DNA of 5,513 nucleotides from Globobulimina sp. Lineage: Eukaryota; Foraminifera; Rotaliida. Positions 1-5,513 of this stretch are shown piece by piece (within the stretch, counting starts at the first letter, position 1; each line of letters begins with the position of its first letter). Location: the NCBI GenBank assembly GCA_003354225.1, contig PIVH01000532.1:1-5513 (forward strand), given 5' to 3'. Made by a program: the position numbers and the translations under genes. The notes beneath the pieces were generated by a model. It was given only the letters and a program-made list of their open reading frames with translations. It had not been told where the DNA came from and did not search any database.

Positions 1-330
1 TATTTTATTTATTTTTTGTGGAAATTTGTCAAAATCATATCTACTCCATATGGTCGATTAGAGAATATTTAAATAAGATAGGACAACTAATAAGTAATTT
101 TATTGTTGTACATGTAGAACGTTTTTGTAACTTTTTTAAAAAAACAATCCGCTAATCCGATAATCATAAGCGCAGATTTTCGACCTAAAAACTTCTTTTA
201 TATTTGAGTGTAACAATAAACTTTTTTCACCATCATTTCCTCGGTTTGTTCTCCTCGCCAAAATATGATCAACAAAACAGATGTATACTACGTGATACGA
301 TAGTTTTCAGAAATAATGTCTATTATCCTG

Positions 331-703
331 ACTGTGCACAAAAACAGGTTTGTCTACCGTTAGAATGGGTAAAATTACATATATTAAATTCAATATGATA
401 TGAATTAAGCAGTCTGACCAATTAAAACGGTGTCATCAACAGAAACAAGTACATGCTCTAATTTTGTGATGGTAAATAAAATAATTGGTAATCCGATATG
501 ATATGTTATTCTTTTTTTTGTTATTGTGGTGTATCTGTAATTTCTGGAGATTTTTCCTGACATATATCATAATCAAATAACTTAAATTTACCATTTTCCG
601 AAGAATTTTACGGAAAGTTTAATCAAAAAAAATTCTATATCACCATTACAAGATTACAGTCTATGCTTGTTTCTATTGCAAAGCAATCCTTTTTGTGCAC
701 AGT
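331..703. repeat. 14-base inverted repeat with TGTGCACA core
   Basis: The arm at 331-344 (ACTGTGCACAAAAA) is the exact reverse complement of 690-703 (TTTTTGTGCACAGT), with 345 bases between them. Both arms contain the palindrome TGTGCACA. The match stops abruptly at both ends. The arms could be paired protein-binding sites or the ends of a small decayed element; no transposase or target-site duplication is visible. Confidence 0.45.
595..616. repeat. small hairpin, 6-base stem and 10-base loop
   Basis: TTTCCG at 595-600 pairs perfectly with CGGAAA at 611-616 across a 10-base loop. The stem is short and could arise by chance. No function is implied. Confidence 0.25.
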
Positions 704-817
704 GGACATTTACTTTAGTGTACATTTAATTTATTGTTCGGATTTTACGGATAACATAACTAACTGACGAAATATTGAAATTAATATTTAATATTTATTT
801 AAGCAATTTCCAATTAA

Positions 818-864
818 AAACTAACAAATTGCCAATTAATTAAAGACAAACTAACAAATTGCCA
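818..864. repeat. 17-base direct repeat just upstream of the glutamine synthetase start
   Basis: AAACTAACAAATTGCCA occurs exactly at 818-834 and again at 848-864, a 30-base period. The second copy ends about 50 bases before the start codon at 916. A related CCAATTAA occurs at 810-817 and 832-839. The repeats sit where a core promoter or 5' leader would be, so they may be regulator-binding sites, but they may also be a simple local duplication. Confidence 0.5.
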
Positions 865-915
865 CATATTACAATTACAAAAGCCAGCTCCAGTTTGATC
901 TATAGATAGCTCTCA

Positions 916-2049
916 ATGTTAATGGCATCTCCATACAGCGCTATGAACGCCAAATCTGGCGAATTAGTGTCCAAATTCCGAAAAATGCTGCCAGCCAACA
1001 AAGTGGTTGCAGAGTACGTATGGATCGGTGGATCAGGCACCGACTTACGAAACAAGACGCGTTTAATCGAAGGTTGTAATTCCATCTCATCATTAGAAGA
1101 AATTCCAGCGTGGTCCTTCGACGGTTCCTCCACCGGCCAGGCCCCAGGCAATGACAGCGAAGTGATGCTCAAACCAATCAAATATGTGCCCTGTCCGTTC
1201 CGTGGCGATAACCATATCATAACTTTATGCGAAACCTTTGACAGTGATTGGAACCCAATTCCAACCAATCGGAGGGCCTTCGCACGCAGTATATTTGAGG
1301 CTGAGTCCGTGCGAGCAGCAGAGCCAATGTTTGGATTAGAACAAGAATACACTTTATTCACTGCGGACGGTTCTCGTCCCTTAGGTTTCCCAGTTATGGG
1401 TTCTCCACTGCCCCAAGGACAATATTACTGTGCCACCGGTGTTGAGAATGCGTTTGGTCGCCATTTATCCGAATCGCATTTATTTGCGTGCTTATATTCT
1501 GGATTAAGTGTTTCTGGCACCAATGCGGAAGTGATGCCGGGTCAATGGGAGTATCAGATCGGCCCTGTTGTGGGCATCGACGCAGCCGACCAACTGTGGA
1601 TTGCTAGGTACATTATGGAGCGGATCGGCGAAGAGATTGAGTGCAAAGTGAGCTTAGATCCGAAGCCAATGAGAAGTGGCGACTGGAATGGTGCGGGAGC
1701 GCACGCGAATTTTAGTACGGTGGAGATGCGGAAAGAAGGTGGCGAAGGTTTGCAAGCCATATTTGATGCGATTAAAAAGTTAGGACCAAAGCATATGGAA
1801 CATATGGCACTGTATGGCTCCGGGAACGAGTTTAGAATGACTGGGTTGCACGAGACTGCCAAATATGACGAGTTTAGCTCAGGTGTGGCAAACAGAGGCT
1901 GCTCCATTCGGGTCACGAGACTGACGGAACAAAATGGTGGCGGATTTTTCGAGGATCGGAGGCCAAGCGCCAATATGGATCCATATAATGTTTGTGCAAT
2001 GTTATGCAAAACCACAATCTTAGAAAAACAACAAGCAAAAACACTGTGA
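916..2049 (+). CDS. glutamine synthetase, class II (eukaryotic type), cytosolic
   Basis: Complete, intronless gene for a 377-residue glutamine synthetase (EC 6.3.1.2), which makes glutamine from glutamate, ammonia and ATP, normally as a decamer. Class II hallmarks appear in order: the latch WSFDGSSTGQ (66-75), catalytic glutamates in GLEQEY (E142, E144), E205 and E212 in NAEVMPGQWEYQIGP, H263 in NGAGAHANFS, GNEFRMTGLHET with E305, GVANRG with R327, and FEDRRPSAN (345-353, R348). All key metal and substrate residues are present, so the enzyme should be active. The wording (EYVWIGGSG, DPYNV and TTIL near the end) resembles plant and protist enzymes. The N-terminus is short, with no evident transit or signal peptide, suggesting cytosol. 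An in-frame TAG at 907-909 bars an upstream start; the second ATG at 922, followed by GCA, is an equally good start. One oddity is A264, where relatives usually have Thr (HTN). GC content is far above the flanks. Confidence 0.97.
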   Translation: MLMASPYSAMNAKSGELVSKFRKMLPANKVVAEYVWIGGSGTDLRNKTRLIEGCNSISSLEEIPAWSFDGSSTGQAPGNDSEVMLKPIKYVPCPFRGDNHIITLCETFDSDWNPIPTNRRAFARSIFEAESVRAAEPMFGLEQEYTLFTADGSRPLGFPVMGSPLPQGQYYCATGVENAFGRHLSESHLFACLYSGLSVSGTNAEVMPGQWEYQIGPVVGIDAADQLWIARYIMERIGEEIECKVSLDPKPMRSGDWNGAGAHANFSTVEMRKEGGEGLQAIFDAIKKLGPKHMEHMALYGSGNEFRMTGLHETAKYDEFSSGVANRGCSIRVTRLTEQNGGGFFEDRRPSANMDPYNVCAMLCKTTILEKQQAKTL

Positions 2050-2367
2050 TGAAAGAAAAAACATATCTTTGTGCTTTTAATTTAAAGAAAAAAGAAAATT
2101 TAACTGTTTTAACAATGAATGAATGACAGGGTTAATAACCAGCCAATCAATAAGTCATTATCACCATCCTGCCATCAGCAGTCCAAGATGCTAAAGATTT
2201 TTGTTTTGGGTTTTTTGCCGAGTTGACTTGAGTACTAGTAACGTATGATGCGGTCGAGTGTACCCAAACTCTCGCTTTCTGATTCAAAAGGTCCATCATA
2301 ACTCATTCATGTTTTTTTTTGCAATGAAAATTAACCATTTTAATACATAGAAGCTAATGAAGATTTT
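2050..2367. other. spacer between glutamine synthetase and RING/SAM genes
   Basis: Holds the 3' UTR of the first gene and the promoter and leader of the second. No canonical AATAAA is seen after 2049. Two very short ATG frames occur, including one of 18 codons at 2245-2301, and an out-of-frame ATG at 2357 overlaps the next gene's start. These could be upstream ORFs or noise. The GC-richer stretch around 2241-2290 could hide a short 5' exon of the next gene, because a good splice-acceptor string (TTTTCATCTTTTCAG) ends at 2393. Confidence 0.5.
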
Positions 2368-4311
2368 ATGTGTCCAGATTTTCATCTTTTCAGCACAGAA
2401 TCAAATAAACAACCACCGAAACCAAACTTGTTTACGTACTGTCAAATTCGAATTCTACCCGATCTCGTTGACCGACAATCGGCGGTAAAAAATGATGAAC
2501 ACAAATATGAACCAGAATTTATTGAAACAAATACATCCTCATCACCCTCGATCGCGACGTCGACCATTCAAGTGAAGAATGATAAAAATAAAAACAACTT
2601 TACGCTCAAACCACCAACAAATATGAGACCGAATTCGAACGCAACAGAAACTGTTGATTTTGAAAAAATAAAAAATAATGGTTCCCCCTACAAATGTCCG
2701 TTATGTGTAACATTCTCGCAATCATTTGAGACATGGCCCGAATGGATAGAACATTGGAATTCATTCCATTTTTTAGAATGCTTTCATTTTCATTTAAATA
2801 ATGCCAAAAAAGAAGAAAATATAAAAATTAAAACTGAATTTGCAGACAATATTTTATTTCATGACACCTACTTTGGATTAATTATGGAATTTTTCACTCC
2901 AAAGCAATATGTTGAATCACTATCATTGGTGACCAGATTTCATCATTTCTTCCCGCAAAGAGACGAGAATCAACAGATTATGTTTCGAATGATAAATTAT
3001 CATTTTTTTGATGTTCAATCTTGTTCAATTGTGCCCATCCAAGATATTTATCAATGTATTAAAACATTACATCACTTCCCTTTCAATGTCAACTTATCGC
3101 AAATTGTACCATTTACAAAGCATATTGACCCAACAAAAACAGATTATTGTTTCAATTCATTTAAACTTTATCCGGATACAACTATTAAAACTATTTTGTG
3201 GCAGTATGATTTACTCAAAATCTATTCTTCGCTGCAAATTGTTGTAAACTCGAGCGAAATACCATGGACTCTCTCAACTAAAATATTTGATATTGTTTGC
3301 CGGTATGACGCGGATCATATTGTCATCAAATTGTGTCCAAAACGATCCACATTCGCGCAGCAGCTCGAATTAATACAATGGTTTGTCCCGGAAATCAAAA
3401 AGAATATTGTCAGACCTGCAGAAAAAATACAATTTGTCAAACAAATGGTAAATTGTATGAAACAGTTAAGAATTAGTACCTGTTCATCGCTTACAGCATT
3501 GAAAAAAATTGCCAATGATATCACTCAATGCATTCATCGTATAAATAATATTAATCCCAAATTTAAATCAGAGCAAAAAACACAGGAACTGAACGAGTTC
3601 CATTTAATTTCAGCAAAAATATGCGGCATTGATAAAATTATTCAAACTAAAATCAGCGAATACGAAAATAAATATGTTGTTTTAAATCAACACATTGTGA
3701 CTTCAAAGAAAAAGGCGCAAACTGCGTTGTTGTTGGGTGAAATTGTTGAGCATGAAATGAAAATCAGCAGAATGGATTTGGACGTGTTTGAAATGGATCA
3801 GGGATGGCTGGAGGAGAAGAAAAGTATTATTTCAGAGTTGGAGAAAGCAGTCAAACAGCAACGCGACGAATTATTGAAACGTTTTGAGGAGTGGACATTA
3901 GAAAATATTGTTGAATATGTTGAATATTTATACGATGATAAAATAAGATTTAGTGCTGAGACTATGAAAAGATTTGAATTATTAAAGTTGGATGGTTCGA
4001 AAATAATTGATATTAATGATTCTCTTTTGATATTAGCAGATATAAATAATGAGGAAACAAGGAAATTATTAATGAAAGCAATGGATGGGTTATTGGATGA
4101 TTATGCAGCTCATAAATACAGTAAAACTCAAATCTGTTGTATTTGTACAATAAATGAGGTGAATACAGTATGTTTCCCATGCGGACATTGTTGTTATTGT
4201 TCCGAATGTAGGAAAAAATGTATGCGGCATTATTCTACATCAAAATGTCCAATTTGTAGAACAAAAATAATAAAAATAGTTACAATTTATAGATCTGGAA
4301 TGTATAAATAA
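2368..4311 (+). CDS. RING-finger protein with C2H2-like, F-box-like, coiled-coil and SAM segments; probable E3 ubiquitin ligase
   Basis: A 647-residue protein. Residues 1-105 are polar and probably disordered. A C2H2-like zinc site follows (C110-X2-C113-X15-H129-X4-H134), then a segment at about 165-200 with the F-box pattern (LIMEFFTPKQYVESLSLV). Residues 200-430 match nothing I recognise. About 430-507 is charged and heptad-like, probably a coiled coil. Residues 509-576 look like a SAM domain, opening WTLENIVEYVEYL with the typical core LKLDG and ending in RKLLMKAMDGLL. The C-terminus is a C3HC4 RING: C590, C593, C605, H607, C611, C614, C627, C630, with an FPCGH core like IAP/MGRN-type RINGs. 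The RING suggests recruitment of a ubiquitin E2; SAM and coiled coil suggest oligomerisation or partner binding. These roles are inferred from domains; the substrate is unknown. The start is the first ATG after an in-frame TAA at 2341-2343, but a possible splice acceptor at 2393 leaves the first eight residues open. Base composition is AT-rich, unlike the upstream gene. Confidence 0.85.
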   Translation: MCPDFHLFSTESNKQPPKPNLFTYCQIRILPDLVDRQSAVKNDEHKYEPEFIETNTSSSPSIATSTIQVKNDKNKNNFTLKPPTNMRPNSNATETVDFEKIKNNGSPYKCPLCVTFSQSFETWPEWIEHWNSFHFLECFHFHLNNAKKEENIKIKTEFADNILFHDTYFGLIMEFFTPKQYVESLSLVTRFHHFFPQRDENQQIMFRMINYHFFDVQSCSIVPIQDIYQCIKTLHHFPFNVNLSQIVPFTKHIDPTKTDYCFNSFKLYPDTTIKTILWQYDLLKIYSSLQIVVNSSEIPWTLSTKIFDIVCRYDADHIVIKLCPKRSTFAQQLELIQWFVPEIKKNIVRPAEKIQFVKQMVNCMKQLRISTCSSLTALKKIANDITQCIHRINNINPKFKSEQKTQELNEFHLISAKICGIDKIIQTKISEYENKYVVLNQHIVTSKKKAQTALLLGEIVEHEMKISRMDLDVFEMDQGWLEEKKSIISELEKAVKQQRDELLKRFEEWTLENIVEYVEYLYDDKIRFSAETMKRFELLKLDGSKIIDINDSLLILADINNEETRKLLMKAMDGLLDDYAAHKYSKTQICCICTINEVNTVCFPCGHCCYCSECRKKCMRHYSTSKCPICRTKIIKIVTIYRSGMYK

Positions 4312-4312
4312 A
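4307..4312 (+). terminator. AATAAA polyadenylation signal overlapping the stop codon
   Basis: The canonical hexamer AATAAA at 4307-4312 contains the TAA stop (4309-4311) of the RING/SAM gene. If used, the 3' UTR would be only about 10-30 bases. In AT-rich DNA the match could be chance. Confidence 0.4.
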
Positions 4313-4343
4313 GATTTATATTTGTTAATCCATTGTTGTGAGT

Positions 4344-4359
4344 GTTTGTTTGTTTGTTT
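4344..4359 (+). repeat. (GTTT)4 microsatellite
   Basis: Four perfect GTTT units, flanked on both sides by GAGTG (4340-4344 and 4361-4365). A simple tandem repeat in the short spacer between two genes. Confidence 0.7.
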
Positions 4360-4395
4360 CGAGTGCTAAAATGGATCATTCTCCTTCGATATTCA

Positions 4396-4401
4396 AATAA
4401 A
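4396..4401 (+). terminator. second AATAAA motif downstream of the RING/SAM gene
   Basis: An AATAAA lies 85 bases after the RING/SAM stop and could be an alternative polyadenylation signal for that gene. It lies only 14 bases before the proposed first ATG of the next gene, so the two transcription units would be very close or overlapping. It also overlaps the stop of a tiny ATG frame (4371-4400, nine codons). Confidence 0.3.
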
Positions 4402-4414
4402 ATGTGGAACCAAA

Positions 4415-5152
4415 ATGCAGCAATTGAGTTTGTTGTTTTTTAAACAAAACATCTTTAACTTTCTTTCTTTTTGGGTACATTTCTGAGTTCAGCAAGCACC
4501 GATCACATGGAAGACTTCGTAGGAACATCCATCCAATACTCAGAACAACAAATTAAATTATTAGAGAAACAACATGCATTTGAAATGGTTTGTTCTGTTT
4601 TGTTTTCTTTGTTTTTGTGTGAAATTGTTTAAAATACACTTGTATTTATTTTAGGAAACGAGAGTGTCACAATTGATTGAATCAGGATTTTTAGACTCAG
4701 ACTATGAAGGTTCATCCGGCGAATTTAGTGATTACGAATCTGACACTGATGATACTGATGATATTGATGCCAAAAATGATACAAATATTAATAGTATTTT
4801 ATTATCAAATAATTCTGTATCTGACAATTCTGTTGAATCAATAGAAAATGTCATGAAAATGAATGATGATAATATAAAAGATGGAGAAGGAGAAGATGAC
4901 CAATTTGCCTTTGCTGTGTTTGGAAATTTTGATAATAAAATACATGAAATGAATAAATTAAATTTAAATTATCAACAAATTCGTGATTTTGAAGATGATG
5001 ATATCGAAAACATAGAAAATTTTGGTGTCACAAACGCGGAAATGTTTAATCTGACGGAAAGTTTAATAATATTAATGATGATAATATTAAATATTAATAA
5101 CAATAGTAATTTGCAACAAATAATAATTGACATTGTCATAATATCAAAATAA
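4415..5152 (+). CDS. acidic Asn/Asp-rich protein of unknown function, split by short introns
   Basis: Unrecognised protein. My best model joins exons 4415-4427, 4493-4587 and 4655-5152, giving 201 residues. The N-terminal part is polar and helix-like (MQQLTSTDHMEDFVGTS, then a Gln/Lys/Glu-rich stretch to residue 45). Residues 50-78 are a Ser/Asp/Glu tract with several S/T-x-x-D/E sites (S51, S61, S65, T67, T70), the pattern casein kinase 2 phosphorylates. The rest is rich in Asn, Asp and Glu up to about residue 171. The final 30 residues of this model turn abruptly hydrophobic (Ile, Leu, Met), unlike everything before, and may be intron read as coding; with a third intron (5061-5197) the protein instead ends at 5241 with 185 residues. 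A simpler start is the ATG at 4507, with in-frame stops at 4441 and 4456 above it. No domain, signal peptide or convincing membrane segment is seen. Confidence 0.55.
4428..4492 (+). other. candidate intron 1 of the acidic-protein gene (65 bases)
   Basis: Begins GTTTGT, the same donor as the next intron, is T-rich, and ends TTCAG. Removing it joins a 13-base exon starting at ATG 4415 to the following exon in the correct frame (phase 1). Unspliced, this frame meets stops at 4441 and 4456. If the true start is ATG 4507, this would be leader sequence instead. Confidence 0.45.
4588..4654 (+). other. intron 2 of the acidic-protein gene (67 bases)
   Basis: GTTTGT donor, T-rich body, TATTTATTTTAG acceptor. 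It is a phase 0 intron whose length is not a multiple of three. Without splicing, the frame from ATG 4507 stops at about 4632; with splicing it runs straight into the long acidic frame, which has no ATG of its own at its start (the first candidate there is GTG). This is the best-supported intron in the window. Confidence 0.75.
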
Positions 5153-5197
5153 TTTTGTCATTTTTTTGTTTTAATTTTGCCATTTTTTATATTTCAG
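5061..5197 (+). other. candidate intron 3 of the acidic-protein gene
   Basis: A strong acceptor, a long T-rich tract ending TTTATATTTCAG at 5197, follows the stop of the unspliced frame. Pairing it with GTTTAA at 5061 removes the atypical hydrophobic tail and adds a short basic end (KSKKNYLMIAVFII) with a stop at 5239-5241. A donor at 5106 (GTAATT) gives the same downstream frame. Another acceptor-like CAG lies at 5291-5293. The 3' structure is therefore uncertain. Confidence 0.4.
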
Positions 5198-5241
5198 AAA
5201 GTAAAAAAAACTATTTAATGATTGCTGTGTTCATTATTTGA

Positions 5242-5471
5242 GCCGTCGTTTAAATCATTTAATATGTGTATTATTTATATTGAAAACTTGCAGCTTTCGT
5301 TGATGATTCAACACTGTTATACTGATACATATATTAATTAAACACTAAAAAAGTACTGTAAATCATCACCATCTTTCGTGTGTGCGAGGATAATATATAC
5401 AGTTTCAACTTTAATTTCAAACGTATTCCTGTTTCAAATAATTTATGTTCTAAAGTACGCAAACGCTATCT
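5242..5471. other. AT-rich spacer, no supported gene
   Basis: Mostly 3' flank of the acidic-protein gene. A TATATA run (5394-5399) lies about 75 bases before the possible start at 5472. A second frame is open from 5362 to the window end (50 codons, no ATG), which could be an exon of something reaching beyond the window. Neither strand shows a recognisable RNA gene. Confidence 0.4.
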
Positions 5472-5513
5472 ATGGAGATGTGTATCCTGTGTCTTGACTT
5501 CAAAGAAGAACTC
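5472..5513 (+). CDS. possible start of a further gene, cut by the window edge
   Basis: ATG GAG ATG opens a frame that stays open for the remaining 14 codons, reading MEMCILCLDFKEEL. It is the first ATG after an in-frame TAA at 5451-5453, and its GC content rises relative to the spacer. C-I-L-C-L-D-F-K-E resembles the first Cys pair of a RING finger (C-x-I-C-L-x-x-F), but 14 residues are too few to assign a family. A competing frame open since 5362 overlaps it, so this is only a suggestion. Confidence 0.25.
   Translation, partial: MEMCILCLDFKEEL

Larger units (their letters stand above)
1..915. other. AT-rich region upstream of the glutamine synthetase gene, no supported gene
   Basis: No reading frame here looks coding. 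The longest (204-398) lacks an ATG start and has no recognisable motif. The stretch is strongly AT-rich with many A and T runs, as expected for intergenic DNA or UTR in this genome. It contains a 14-base inverted repeat (331-344 and 690-703), a small hairpin (595-616) and a 17-base direct repeat (818-834 and 848-864). The last 100 or so bases must include the promoter and leader of the gene starting at 916, but no convincing TATA box can be picked out in such AT-rich DNA. A splice-donor-like CAG|GTTTGT occurs at 345-353, so an untranslated exon is possible but unproven. Confidence 0.6.

Noticed and set aside
204-398. 64-codon open frame on the + strand
   Set aside because: It begins with TTG, not ATG, lies in AT-rich DNA, and has no motif or domain; length alone is not convincing.
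153-498. TAATCCGATA repeated at 153-162 and 489-498
   Set aside because: Ten-base matches are expected by chance in this composition and no larger repeat surrounds them.
900-1361. 153-codon open frame on the - strand
   Set aside because: It lies antisense to the glutamine synthetase gene, whose product is unmistakable; a shadow of biased codon use.
1554-2015. 153-codon open frame on the - strand
   Set aside because: Also antisense within the glutamine synthetase coding sequence, with no domain of its own.
2130-2140. GGTTAATAACC palindrome
   Set aside because: Eleven bases in AT-rich DNA with no flanking structure; probably chance.
3008-3524. Small frames at 3008-3247 (+) and 3315-3524 (-)
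   Set aside because: Both sit inside the RING/SAM coding sequence in other frames and look like low-complexity shadows.
5087-5136. Hydrophobic C-terminal run as a membrane anchor of the acidic protein
   Set aside because: The run is short, broken by Asn-rich sequence, and better explained as intron or frameshifted DNA.

Overview
The window reads as AT-rich nuclear DNA from a eukaryote, most likely a single-celled one. The evidence is a eukaryotic-type (class II) glutamine synthetase, a protein combining RING and SAM domains, T-rich GT-AG introns of about 65 bases, and AATAAA motifs after genes. TGA and TAA serve as ordinary stops and no gene reads through one, so the standard code fits. A rhizarian (foraminiferan-like) protist is a guess from the AT-rich, RING/SAM-rich character; the sequence does not prove it.

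Layout: bases 1-915 hold no convincing gene, only AT-rich DNA with a 14-base inverted repeat and, just before the first gene, a 17-base direct repeat. An intronless glutamine synthetase gene fills 916-2049 and is much richer in GC than its surroundings. After a spacer of about 320 bases, 2368-4311 encodes a 647-residue multidomain protein with a C2H2-like finger, an F-box-like segment, a coiled coil, a SAM domain and a C-terminal C3HC4 RING, probably a ubiquitin E3 ligase. Its stop codon lies inside an AATAAA motif. From about 4415 to 5152 (or 5241) there is a small split gene for an acidic, Asn/Asp-rich protein of unknown function; joining its exons explains the sequence better than the single open frame does. 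The last 40 bases may begin another Cys-motif protein that runs off the edge.

All genes point the same way (+ strand), but nothing suggests that they work together. The glutamine synthetase is a nitrogen-assimilation housekeeping enzyme, the RING protein a probable ubiquitylation factor, and the acidic protein is unrecognised. I see no mobile element, CRISPR array, tRNA or rRNA. No clear new system emerges; the most unusual object is the domain combination of the RING protein.
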